This document shows positions 30,603 through 40,223 of a DNA stretch of 40,366 nucleotides, in pieces. Within the stretch, counting starts at the first letter, position 1. Every line of letters begins with the position of its first letter. The notes under the pieces were generated by a model, which saw nothing but the letters and a program-made list of their open reading frames with translations, searched no databases and was not told the DNA's origin. The translations under genes and the position numbers were made by a program. Origin of the DNA: Triangularia verruculosa (Eukaryota > Ascomycota > Sordariomycetes > Sordariales > Podosporaceae); the NCBI GenBank assembly GCA_033296885.1, contig MU864070.1, forward strand, positions 1 through 40,366, written 5' to 3'.

Positions 30603-33600
30603 TTATTCCAACGTTTCACTAATCCAAAGTAGCTCCTCTCGGAAGACAGGATCAACCTCTTCTTCCACCTCATCTTCATCCCTACTGGCGCTTCTGTTCT
30701 CCCTGCTTACCGCCTCATCCGCTGTCCCGTCCCGAAAGCCCGCTTTCACCGCTATCCTGTCTCTCACAACACCCCACTTCGACCTTGGTTTCCAGGGCTG
30801 GTCAAAGCCAGGAATTGACTCGACATTATCCAGCACCAGTTCCTCTTCCCCGTCCTCCTCTTGCTCTTCTTCTTCATCGTCGCCATCCTCATCAGATTTC
30901 TCTTCTGGCCTCCTCGCACCCTCCACAGTTTCCACCACCCAATCGACAAGCCACCTCGCGTGATGCTTCGCCATCTTGCCCTTGTCAAACCCCTCCCATT
31001 CAGCACCGTTTTCGAGGAGGTACCTGACAATATCTATCCGTCCACGGGAGGCGGCAGCATGCAAGGCGTTGTGATACCGCCCACCTCGAGGATTCACCTT
31101 CGCCCCTCGCTCCACTAGCATGACCACATTGTCGTATCTACCCGACTTGCACGCAGCCTGGAGGGCAGTGTGATACTTCCCTCCCGTGGCGTCGATATCG
31201 GCTCCGCGATTGAGCAGCAGTATGATGATCCACTTCGAAAGCCCGGAAGCGCACGCGGCTTGCAATGGCGTCCCGTACCTCCCTCCCCTGGCGTTTGGGT
31301 CTGCTCCCCGTTTCAAAAGAAGCTCGACTGCTTCAACGTTGCCGCGTAGCGCAGCAGCATGGAGCGCTGTCCCGAAGCGGCCTCCGTTGGCGGACACGTC
31401 TGCCCCTCGCCTGAGAAGGAACCGCCAGCTTCTGAACTCAGTCTCGGTTACCGATGCTATCAGCGGCGTGCCGCAGTGCCCAGAGACTGGAGGGTTGACC
31501 TCTGCTCCCGCCTCAACCAGTCGTCTGGTGGTATACCACGAGTTCCAGTGTGCAGTTGTCTGGAGCGCTGTGCCAAAATATGTCGACACGGGTTTGTTCA
31601 CATCGATCCCGAGCCTCATCGCCTTGTCAAAAATCGCACGTCCTCTAGCTATGCCCAAGATGGCACCGAATAACGCGTTGGGATACTTTGCGTTGCCGAG
31701 CTTTGGATCTGCGCCTTGGTCTAGGAGATAGTCAAATACCTCTTCTTGATGACCCCTAGCAGCAGCAATAAGAGCCGTGCCGAATTCGCCATTTACCCTA
31801 TTGACCTCTGCCCCTGCCTCAACAATGTAGCTTATCTCATCGTCGTTGCTGCGCTCCTTGAAAATGCAATGCTGCAGAATATTACCATACCGCCCGTACT
31901 GAAGGTTGACATCAAAGTCATGGTGGTAGATCAGCTGCCAGATTAGAGTCGAACACGACCCCCAGTGTCCTTCCCTGCCAGAAACGCCGATTGCAGCGCC
32001 AGCAACCCCTCCACCCTTTCCTCCAAGCAGCCTGTTTGATGCGCCGTACCGGTACAGCGCAGCGATCATCAAGTAACGCCCGGTCGAATACGCCGCCTGT
32101 AGAGGGGTGTCCCACTCCCCGCCTTGCAAGTTGGGGTCAGCCCCCTTTTCCAGTAAGGTTTCCAGTAATTCCTGGTCCCCGCCCCCGACGGCAGCCTGAA
32201 GGGCCGTTCCACATATTCCGCCCACGGAATTGATATCGGCCCCCTGTTCGAGGAGATACAAGACCACCTCCTGCCCTATTACCCTGTAGCAAGCCGCATG
32301 GAGCGGATATTGCCAGAAAGAGCCTCTTATGTTGACATCAGCGCCATGATCGACCAGAAGCTTCACAACCTCCACGTCTGTCTCGTCATGCTGGCAAGCG
32401 GCCATCAGGGGACTATCATAGTGGGAGTCCGGAATCTGCTCGGTGGTTGCCCCAGCAGTGAGGAGACTGCGGACAACCTCGAGGTGTCCTCTGGAACAGG
32501 CGGCCATCAGTGCCGTCGTGAAGATCCCACCCCTTTCGTTAGGATCGCTCCCCAATTTTAAAAGCAAGTCTACCGTTTTGGTGTTTCCGCGAACCGATGC
32601 TGCTTGGAGTGCCGACTTAAAAGGAGGTGTCGGCGCGTCAGTTGCCAGGTCCACTGATAGATGAGCCCCTGCCTCAACAAGCCTCGTGACGAGATGATCA
32701 TGACCATGCCAGGCGGCAGACTGAAGTGCTGTGATTGGTCCCTCCTCAAGCTCATCGCCAATATTGGCGGAAAGATCCGAATACCCCCTGACAAGATTGA
32801 CGTCTGCCTTGGTGTCAACCAAGAACTGCAGGATGGCGGAATCTTCTATCTCAGCTGCCGCCTGGAGTGGTGTATTGAGAAAGCCGGACTTGAGGTTGAT
32901 ATCGGCTCCGTATCGCACCAGCATCTTGACAAGGTCAAGCCGTCCACACTTCACGGCAAGAAGAAGAGGATACCCATGACTTCCACTCTCCTCGTCGGTA
33001 ATGACGTTGGGATCCGCACCGGCATCCAACAAAACCTTTACCACATCTTCACTGGGGGACTTGGCCTTGAGGGCGGCAACAATAGGTGCGCCGAATTTGC
33101 CGTTGTCAGTTGCTTTGGGACTTGACCCGAGTTCAAGCAGCCGCTTCACCATCTCCAGTTTTCCATTGTGCGCCGCAGCTTGAAGCGGTGTACACGAGAT
33201 TGGCTTCCCCAGGACAGTACCTAAAAGTGCCATGTCTGCGCCTTGACTCAAGAGCAAGTCAATCGTCCTGGAGTGACCAAAGAAGGCTGCAGTTACAAGA
33301 GCATTGCCTGTATCACTGGTGGCACCCTTCTCCAGACCAAGGTCGTAGAGAGCTTCGATTGCACTGTTGTGTCCATTGGCAGCAGCACGAACTACCGCTG
33401 TGCCCTCGTTCTCGCCGGTGTTGATGTCGACGCCAGCCCTAGCAAGCAGTCTCACACAGGCAACTTGTCCCCCGTACGCTGCGAGCTCAAGAGGACTGCC
33501 GTAGTCTGGGTGGACCACGCCGAGGTCTGCACCGGCGGCCATCAATCGTTGCAACACATCGATATGTCCCTTAAAGCTGGCTACATGCACAGCAGTGCCA

Positions 33601-36600
33601 TACTTGCATGTTGACCAGCCATTGACGTCCTCACCAAGTTCAAGCAGCAGGTTGACGGTGCTGAGATTTCCTGCGCAGGATGCTTGATAGAGCGCGCCAC
33701 AACTATTAACCGAATAACCCAGTTCGATGAGCTCCTTGATGCAGTCGTCCATGCCATTGGATGCTGCCATGGCGAGCGGGCTTGTGGTCCTGCGGGAGAG
33801 CGCGCTGGTCTTCACGCCATCCAGATGGCTAATTATCAGCCGCACTATTTGGGCATTTCTACCCGCAATGGCTGAAGTCAGGGGCGAGGAGTACAAACCA
33901 CCTAGTGCGTCGGGATTAGCTCCTGCCTCAAGCAACACTTCGACGACCCTTTGGTGACCCTTTTCTGCCGCGGCAGCCAATGGAGGTCCATATCGTTTGC
34001 ATGGCATCGTATGGCTAGCTCCCTTATCGAGTAACAGCTTAACAACCGAGGCATGGCCTGCAAGGGCTGCTGCTTGGAGGGCGCTTCTGTCCTTGCGTCT
34101 CCTCGTGTTTACTTTGATGTCTTGTTGTAGAAGTGTCTCTGTGACAGCAACGTGGCCCACAACCGCGGCGTCATAAAGCGCCCCTTCGAGATCAAGCTCT
34201 GCAAGTATCTCTTGAGAAGTGGCAAAGTCCAAAATGACTCTGACAATGCCTGCGTGGCCCCGAGAAACAGCAGCTTTGAATGGGTCAAGCAGTTGTGCAG
34301 GCTCGACACCAGCTTCGTCCTCCAGCAGTTGCCTTGTCGCGCCTGTCAGTCCAAACCAAGCAGCACAAAATAGGGGAGTCCTCCGGGGCACACTGGCAAG
34401 TCCCCTGTCGAATTTGTTGTGGCTTTGATATCGTTCCCAGGTTACAAAGTTCTGGGTTTGCCCGTCGACAGCCTGAAGCAGCCGCAATGTCAGGTCCAAG
34501 ACCCCATCCGCTTGGTTGCCACTACCCTCGCTGAGTTTGGCATGTAAAGCCCACGCCTGCGAAGCATAAGGCAAGAACTTGTATTGGTGGAGCTGCTGTG
34601 AATCTGGAAGGAGTGGTGTGGCAAAATCGTCATAGCAAAGGTACGTTAGGCACACAGATGCAAGACTCGCCTCGGTCTTCAGTGCGTCGATACAAAACTT
34701 GGGCTTTGTTTGGCAAATGTCAGCAGACACGAGAAATTCCTTTACCGAAAAATGGGCCAGCGAAACAAATTTATCTGGCGAGACGGTAACCAGACCGCCC
34801 AAAAGCTCGAGCATGTCTTCAGGGTCAGTGTCGACGGCATTGAAGTCCATGGAATCCTCCCCACTTTCGGGGTCAATAGAGATTGCTTCTGCCAATTCTT
34901 CCAGCGTCAGGTTCCTGATACCGCGCACCAACCACCCAAGGATGTTCTGGACAATTTCGATATCTTCGGGGTGTTCGTCTTCTATTCTTTGAAGAATCCG
35001 CACGTAGGTTTCTTGCAGGGTGCGTGGCAGATTGGTCAGAGCTGCCCGAATAGCCCTATCGTTCCGAAGTTTGCACAAGGCATCAATTTGGCACCGAACC
35101 CACTGAAACATGCCTTTGGATCCGGTCACTAGGCTGTCGACAATCACGTTTTGGAGTTCCGGGTCTCTCAATTTCAGTTTCCGTTGTCTGATCTTGGTCG
35201 CAACCTCTCCCTCCACAAAGTGTAGGATATCGTCAGCGACATCAGACTGTTCGATGGACGTGACCGGTAAATCTTGGAATGCTCGTGCAATTGGTAGTTC
35301 GTTACGGCTCGTCACAAGAAGTTTGAGGCTGGGACACTGCTCGTGGAGACCGCGGACTGCGTCGGTAAGGAGTTCCCATAACGAGGGACTGGTTTCATCC
35401 AAAGCGTCGATCACAACGATGACTGTCTGAAAGTGGTCACCAATGAAAGTCCGGAACTCAGTAAGAAGTTCATCGAAATCGGCGGTGAATGTGGGAGCCA
35501 GTTTGAACTGTTCGAGGAAGAAGTCCTGCATGTTCTCAAACACGCCGCTGTTCTGCTTCGCCAGCATTGCTAGAATGGTGCTCAACAGCTTTGCAGGGTC
35601 TTGCTTTTGTGAGTCCTTGTAGTCGCAATAAAAATAAGCCAGCCCGATGTCCTGTGTTTGAACATTGTCTTGAAGGTAGTTGATGATACTGGACGACAAG
35701 ATGGTTTTTCCAGCGCCGGGGATGGCATGCAGCCACAAGAAGCTGTTGTCGTCTTTAAGCCACCGTTGAAACTCTTCGCCTTGCAGAAACCAGGTACCGG
35801 AGTTCCCGTGACGAAGACTTGTGGCTGCCTTGTGGTTCGTCGCCACATTGACGGGGGCCAGCCATTCGTGAACTTTGGCGGTGCTCTCTGCGTCGATGTA
35901 GTTTGCAATCAGAGTCTGACTGCGCTCGGCCTTCGCCCACCGTTCACTGGCCAAAGTGCGCTCCTTGCTAGCAAGCTCTTTCTCGGCCAGTCCAGCCTCC
36001 GACTCGACAGCCTCCACATTCTTGGCTATTCGGGTTTTGATGCCGTCAAAGTCGACACTGAAAGGCTTCCAGAGAACTCGTAATGCCGTGGCCAACCCCA
36101 CAGCCTGTGTCAGCCTCTTGATGCCCTTGCACTTCTCTTTTCCAACTCGGAAGACATGCTTGGCTTTTGCACAGAGGTCGAAGATGGCAATGTAAATGTC
36201 CACCATGGGAGCCTTGATATTCTCGTTGTCTGGATATAGAGTGGGGTAACGCTCCAGTCGGCTGAGGATCGTCCCTATATTTTCCAGCATCAGGGCCAGC
36301 TTCTCAAAGTACTCTCCAAACTCGCGTGCCAGGTCGAGGACAATCCTGAGACTGCCCCATAGTGGACAGAGAATGTCGCTGCCGTTGGCAAGGATGCTGA
36401 GGCCATTTCCGTAAGTTTCCAGGCCGTCGATAAAGGGAAGCAAGGCCTCGCCGACTCGTCTCGACTTTGACTGTTGCTTATGAGTGGTGCCAATGGATCT
36501 CAGCTCGCTCACCAGAGTTTTGACAGCAGCTGAGGTTTCGAATAGCCGGCGTTCATCGGTCGTCAGGTCGGCGGTGAATCTTTTGATGCAGTCTGCGTCA

Positions 36601-36647
36601 AGCGATTTGATTGAAATGCTGGAAACGGCAGAAGTGTTGACAGCCAT
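30603..36647 (-). CDS. NLR-like receptor: DUF7708-like, NACHT, ankyrin repeats
   Basis: One uninterrupted exon encodes 2014 residues. The frame opens upstream with a TTG, but the first ATG is at 36647 in a strong context (ACCATGG). Order: a helical N-terminal region, about 65-170, resembling fungal DUF7708; a linker with coiled-coil character (about 215-255); a NACHT NTPase with P-loop IPGAGKT (309-315), Walker B VIVVIDALDE (409-418) and LLVTSR (443-448); a winged-helix-like part with LTLEELAEAISI; then about 30 ankyrin repeats (roughly 790-1880); and an acidic tail. Such STAND proteins act in fungal non-self recognition and programmed cell death; the ligand and the effector action of this N-terminal type are unknown. 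Most repeats are diverged, not recently copied. Its neighbours are a dead kinase and a PEBP gene. Confidence 0.95.
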   Translation of the reverse strand: MAVNTSAVSSISIKSLDADCIKRFTADLTTDERRLFETSAAVKTLVSELRSIGTTHKQQSKSRRVGEALLPFIDGLETYGNGLSILANGSDILCPLWGSLRIVLDLAREFGEYFEKLALMLENIGTILSRLERYPTLYPDNENIKAPMVDIYIAIFDLCAKAKHVFRVGKEKCKGIKRLTQAVGLATALRVLWKPFSVDFDGIKTRIAKNVEAVESEAGLAEKELASKERTLASERWAKAERSQTLIANYIDAESTAKVHEWLAPVNVATNHKAATSLRHGNSGTWFLQGEEFQRWLKDDNSFLWLHAIPGAGKTILSSSIINYLQDNVQTQDIGLAYFYCDYKDSQKQDPAKLLSTILAMLAKQNSGVFENMQDFFLEQFKLAPTFTADFDELLTEFRTFIGDHFQTVIVVIDALDETSPSLWELLTDAVRGLHEQCPSLKLLVTSRNELPIARAFQDLPVTSIEQSDVADDILHFVEGEVATKIRQRKLKLRDPELQNVIVDSLVTGSKGMFQWVRCQIDALCKLRNDRAIRAALTNLPRTLQETYVRILQRIEDEHPEDIEIVQNILGWLVRGIRNLTLEELAEAISIDPESGEDSMDFNAVDTDPEDMLELLGGLVTVSPDKFVSLAHFSVKEFLVSADICQTKPKFCIDALKTEASLASVCLTYLCYDDFATPLLPDSQQLHQYKFLPYASQAWALHAKLSEGSGNQADGVLDLTLRLLQAVDGQTQNFVTWERYQSHNKFDRGLASVPRRTPLFCAAWFGLTGATRQLLEDEAGVEPAQLLDPFKAAVSRGHAGIVRVILDFATSQEILAELDLEGALYDAAVVGHVAVTETLLQQDIKVNTRRRKDRSALQAAALAGHASVVKLLLDKGASHTMPCKRYGPPLAAAAEKGHQRVVEVLLEAGANPDALGGLYSSPLTSAIAGRNAQIVRLIISHLDGVKTSALSRRTTSPLAMAASNGMDDCIKELIELGYSVNSCGALYQASCAGNLSTVNLLLELGEDVNGWSTCKYGTAVHVASFKGHIDVLQRLMAAGADLGVVHPDYGSPLELAAYGGQVACVRLLARAGVDINTGENEGTAVVRAAANGHNSAIEALYDLGLEKGATSDTGNALVTAAFFGHSRTIDLLLSQGADMALLGTVLGKPISCTPLQAAAHNGKLEMVKRLLELGSSPKATDNGKFGAPIVAALKAKSPSEDVVKVLLDAGADPNVITDEESGSHGYPLLLAVKCGRLDLVKMLVRYGADINLKSGFLNTPLQAAAEIEDSAILQFLVDTKADVNLVRGYSDLSANIGDELEEGPITALQSAAWHGHDHLVTRLVEAGAHLSVDLATDAPTPPFKSALQAASVRGNTKTVDLLLKLGSDPNERGGIFTTALMAACSRGHLEVVRSLLTAGATTEQIPDSHYDSPLMAACQHDETDVEVVKLLVDHGADVNIRGSFWQYPLHAACYRVIGQEVVLYLLEQGADINSVGGICGTALQAAVGGGDQELLETLLEKGADPNLQGGEWDTPLQAAYSTGRYLMIAALYRYGASNRLLGGKGGGVAGAAIGVSGREGHWGSCSTLIWQLIYHHDFDVNLQYGRYGNILQHCIFKERSNDDEISYIVEAGAEVNRVNGEFGTALIAAARGHQEEVFDYLLDQGADPKLGNAKYPNALFGAILGIARGRAIFDKAMRLGIDVNKPVSTYFGTALQTTAHWNSWYTTRRLVEAGAEVNPPVSGHCGTPLIASVTETEFRSWRFLLRRGADVSANGGRFGTALHAAALRGNVEAVELLLKRGADPNARGGRYGTPLQAACASGLSKWIIILLLNRGADIDATGGKYHTALQAACKSGRYDNVVMLVERGAKVNPRGGRYHNALHAAASRGRIDIVRYLLENGAEWEGFDKGKMAKHHARWLVDWVVETVEGARRPEEKSDEDGDDEEEEQEEDGEEELVLDNVESIPGFDQPWKPRSKWGVVRDRIAVKAGFRDGTADEAVSRENRSASRDEDEVEEEVDPVFREELLWISETLE

Positions 36648-37416
36648 GGTCAATTTCTCTGGGGAGGATGAGGAAGGAATGGAAGAGCCCAACCATCAAG
36701 TTGGAAGGATCGATAAAGAGCACCTCTTTCCCTGTGATCCTTCGCGTCCACGGATGGAGAGGCCAATCAAATCACCAAGTCAATCTCCAGGCACCAAGCC
36801 ATGCGTTTGAGGCTGCACCAGCCCCACCAGCATTTTCCCTTTTAGGAAGTCTTAAGAGGCAAGCGTGGACGAATCATTTTGATGGGGGCTTTACATAGAG
36901 CTGACAGTAATTTTTGATTTCTTTTGTCGGCGACGTGACTCCCAACTCCAATCGACTTCCCCGCACCCCGCACCGCTCAATGCCCGCCCTCCGCTGTGGA
37001 GGCGTGGATAACGGGTGCCAAGACCCGACCCGGTGCCGGTAGATCCGCACCACCGCCGGTAACGTCAACGGCCGCAACCAACGGTTACGGAGAGTACTTG
37101 GCGACAGAGAAGTCAAGGATCAACATGTAACTTTCTCGGTAAAAGCAGGTTTCTACTTCGCATTCCCGGACTCTTCTCCGATTGCGTTTCTCCATCCGTG
37201 CAATCAGACCGGCGTCATATTCACGGACGCGCACGGCAGATTTACATCATCCCCGCTTAATTAGTCAACGTTTATGATCTGATTCCCGGCTACTTTCAAA
37301 AATCTCCTATGATTATCACCTGAGGGTTGCAGCCATGATCTATAAAACACCAGCATCGCCACTCCACATCCTCCCATCTTTACACCATCCAGCTCACCCA
37401 TCTATTAACCATCACA
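36648..37416. promoter_or_regulatory. Divergent promoter, NLR / PEBP gene
   Basis: These 769 bases hold both promoters. A TATA box (TATAAAA, 37341-37347) lies 70 bases before the PEBP start, followed by a C/A-rich leader. On the NLR side no clear core element is seen. GC-rich words cluster at about 36960-37080. Confidence 0.5.
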
Positions 37417-38184
37417 ATGCGCAACGAACCAGACAGCATCCACCACCTCCTCGACACCCTCTCCGAGAACCCTTCCCCCTCCCTCCGCATTCACTTCCCA
37501 AGCCAAACCGTCTCCTCCCCGGGACAGCACCTCTCCAAAGACGCCTCTGCCACCCCCCCTTCCTTCTCCGTCTCGGCATCAGCCCTCCACAACCTCCAAT
37601 TCCCCAACAACGACCTCTCCCCTGTGTCCTCCCACACGTCTGAGCCAGAACAACAAGCCCTAAATGACCAAAACAAACCCACCACTTCCGCAAGTAGTGC
37701 AAGCCAGTCTGCCAACCTAGACCTCGGCACCAACCCGCTCACCATCCCCCGCTTCCTCATCACCACCCTCGACATCGACCCTCCTTTCCCATCGTTCCCC
37801 GTGTTGGGTCCAGTCCTACACGGGATGCAAGCTGACTTGGCCTTGTCGACCTCCTACATGGGGGACGACAATGTTGAAGCGGAGAAGCAGTTTATCCCAC
37901 TGGAGCATGACGCGAGGTTGAATTTGGGGGAGGATGATGAGGGGGAGGTGGCGAGGTATATGGGTCCTGCTCCGCCGGGGTGGAGCGAGCCGCATCGCTA
38001 TGTCTGTTTGATGTGGCAGCAGCCGGAGGGGGTGACGGGTGATAGGATAAGGGAGGAGATGGGCTGGGGCAGGAACACAGACGGGAAGATTGGGGCGTGG
38101 GAGCGGGTGAGGTTTGATCAGGGGGGGTTTGAGGAGAAGTTTGGGCTTGGGGAGGTGGTGGCGGGGAATTATTTTGTTTGCTGA
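37417..38184 (+). CDS. PEBP-family protein
   Basis: The 255-residue single-exon product carries the phosphatidylethanolamine-binding protein signatures: LDIDPP (about 118-123, the DxDxP strand), YMGPAPPGWSEPHRYVCLMW (181-200), and a C-terminal RFDQGGF...AGNYF (about 232-253). PEBP proteins bind anionic ligands in a small pocket; yeast Tfs1 inhibits carboxypeptidase Y, animal RKIP binds Raf. Residues about 62-106 are a Ser/Thr/Gln-rich insert before the DxDxP strand. There is no signal peptide, so it is probably cytosolic. Wobble bases run from C-rich at the 5' end to strongly G-rich at the 3' end. TATA box at 37341. Family call firm; role unknown. Confidence 0.88.
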   Translation: MRNEPDSIHHLLDTLSENPSPSLRIHFPSQTVSSPGQHLSKDASATPPSFSVSASALHNLQFPNNDLSPVSSHTSEPEQQALNDQNKPTTSASSASQSANLDLGTNPLTIPRFLITTLDIDPPFPSFPVLGPVLHGMQADLALSTSYMGDDNVEAEKQFIPLEHDARLNLGEDDEGEVARYMGPAPPGWSEPHRYVCLMWQQPEGVTGDRIREEMGWGRNTDGKIGAWERVRFDQGGFEEKFGLGEVVAGNYFVC

Positions 38185-38789
38185 TGTCGATGATGTTGTT
38201 GGGCATTTGTTTTCAATAAGTCATTTGGGGCGTTGGATAGGTTGGCTTGAAAACCAGGGATTCTGGAACAATGCGGTGAACTGAGTTTTCGTGGAGGCTG
38301 GCATGGTAACTCTCAACCTAGTTAGGTAGGCTGAGATGAAGCAAGAAAACAAGTCTCGGTGTGTCACACGGCCAACAACCAACCGGCCACATCACGGCCC
38401 AACAACCGTCGACCTGCACGTTGTGAGCCAACCGTTGGAAGTGAAGCAGTCAATCAGAGGCATGGCGGATATCAAAGGAATCCTACTAGCCCAATAGTAT
38501 ATTAAAGGACTTGGCAGTGGCTTAAAGTAAGGAGGGTACGGATTATTTAACGGGGGATAAATACGCGTTTAGAATTACTATATTATTCTAAGTTTTTTTC
38601 TTTTTTTCTTTATTATAGACTTTGAAGTTATTAAAAATTATTACTATACTTAAATTACTGTTTTAAATCTCATATTATAACCCTTATTATATATAATTTT
38701 TAACTATTTAAAACTTAATATATTATAATTATTATTAATTATTATTTATACTTATTTACCATTTATTTCCCTTTTTATTAATATCTAAC
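38185..38789. other. Boundary from normal to RIP-like AT-rich DNA
   Basis: Up to about 38500 composition is normal and no gene is seen. From about 38530 to 38784 the sequence is AT-rich with TA steps and no frame, a decayed repeat that the LTR at 38790 has entered. Confidence 0.5.
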
Positions 38790-39185
38790 TGTCACAATCG
38801 TTGATGAAGAACTAACGCACGGGGCGCGGGACGCTCCTAGCCAATCATTACGGACTAATCGGGAGTGGAGCGGAAGGCTCACGGTGATCCCGGTGAGCGG
38901 AGCGACAGGATCACGATGAGCATAGTGAGCCAGAGGAAGGGAAGGTGATCCAGATCACCTTTGGGGAACGTGATCCCGGTGATCCACAGGTCTATATATA
39001 CGGAGGAACTAGATAGCTTGTAGATAGTTCCGCAGTATGCAATCACAGCTTGTATTCACGGTATCTTGTGTTTACATTGAGACATCTTGTTGTGCACTGT
39101 TTAGCTGCACCGAGCCAATTGTCAGAAGTAGCCTTCAACCGAGTATCCCTTTCAGAGGTTCTGTACAGGGGTTCGTCACACTAAC
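38785..39185 (+). mobile_element. Solo LTR 1 with 5-base target duplication
   Basis: A 391-base element (38790-39180) begins TGTCACA and ends GTCACA and is flanked on both sides by CTAAC (38785-38789 and 39181-39185), the 5-base duplication of LTR retrotransposons. A TATA box (TCTATATATA, 38991-39000) marks the U3 end. U3 is dense in GGTGATCC/GATCACC words, with the inverted repeat AGGTGATC-CA-GATCACCT at 38943-38960. No internal coding DNA adjoins it. Confidence 0.85.
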
Positions 39186-39271
39186 GTATTATTATTAATA
39201 TCTTTAAATATCGTTAAAGGTTTAATTACTTTATTTTATAACCTTTAAATTAATATCGACGAAAACTTTAA
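39186..39271. repeat. Short AT-rich spacer between the two LTRs
   Basis: 86 bases of AT-rich DNA of the same type as the surrounding RIP-like sequence. It is too short and too different in composition to be an internal retrotransposon region. Confidence 0.5.
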
Positions 39272-39703
39272 TTATATGTCACAGACCAACCATATAGCAA
39301 GGCCAGGTGGAGACTGCAGCTAGCCATATCTGCCAATCGGAGGAAGGAGATACGGTAGCAGGGCTGTAGGGTAGGACAAGGCTCACTGCTTGGCAAGGTG
39401 AGCCGGATCACCACGCTCACCTGGTGAGCATGGTAAGTTCTAGGGGATCACCACCGATCACTAGTGATCTAGAGTGATCCAGGTACGGAGGTACTTAGGG
39501 ATTTATGGTCTATATATACAGAGGAACTAGATAGCTTGTAGATAGTTCCGCAGTATGCAATCACAGCTTGTATTCACGGTATCTTGTGTTTACATTGAGA
39601 CATCTTGTTGTGCACTGTTTAGCTGCACTGAACCAATTATCAGAAGTAGCCTTCAACTGAGTATCCCTTTCAGAGGTTCTGTACAGGGGTTCGTCACATT
39701 ATA
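39272..39703 (+). mobile_element. Solo LTR 2 with 5-base target duplication
   Basis: A 422-base element (39277-39698) begins TGTCACA and ends GTCACA and is flanked by TTATA on both sides (39272-39276, 39699-39703). Its last 192 bases (39507-39698) match LTR 1 (38989-39180) without gaps at all but five positions, each C or G in LTR 1 and T or A here. Its U3 differs in sequence but carries the same GATCAC/GTGATC words, including a perfect palindrome at 39456-39469. The separate target duplications show an independent insertion. Confidence 0.85.
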
Positions 39704-40223
39704 CTACTAAAGAATACTTTTTTTAAAATTCTCTTTTATTTAAGCCTATTATTCCAGACTATATAATACATTTTTTTCTATTAATATTATTTATTATTAT
39801 ATTATTTATATATATAATAGTCCGAAACCTTTATAACGATTTATTTATTTCGTTATATAATATATTTAAACCTTAATATTAATATATTACTTCGGTTAAG
39901 TCGATTTAAATTAATAATTATATAAAATTTATCTTTTATATACCGTAGAAGTTTAATATTATTATAATAATTTTTAATAATATTTAATCCTTTAATATTA
40001 TTCCGGACTTTACTTTTTAATTCGTAAAATTTTATCGTTATATATATAAAGCTATAAAAATACTTTTTAATTAATTAAATAAAATAATAAAGATTATATT
40101 TTAAGGGAGGAATTTAATAATTTTAAATAATAATATAATTATATTCGGTTATAATATATTAAATATACTATTTTAATTAAAACCGGTATTATATTTACCG
40201 AGTAATAAGTTTAATAATTTAAT
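39704..40223. repeat. AT-rich decayed repeat DNA
   Basis: Extremely AT-rich, TA-rich sequence without open frames, as expected from heavy RIP. No parent element can be read. Confidence 0.6.

Noticed and set aside
31007..34250. CRISPR-like or tandem DNA repeat array
   Set aside because: The periodicity comes from about 33-residue ankyrin coding units with diverged DNA, not from identical repeats and spacers.
36648..36692. Upstream extension of the NLR frame
   Set aside because: It begins with TTG; the ATG at 36647 has a strong context and fits the family start.
37412..37702. Gly/Arg-rich frame antisense to the PEBP gene
   Set aside because: Composition shadow of the C-rich first half of the PEBP gene; no family pattern.
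38790..39698. One complete LTR retrotransposon
   Set aside because: Only 96 bases lie between the two LTRs and each LTR has its own different target duplication, so they are two separate insertions.
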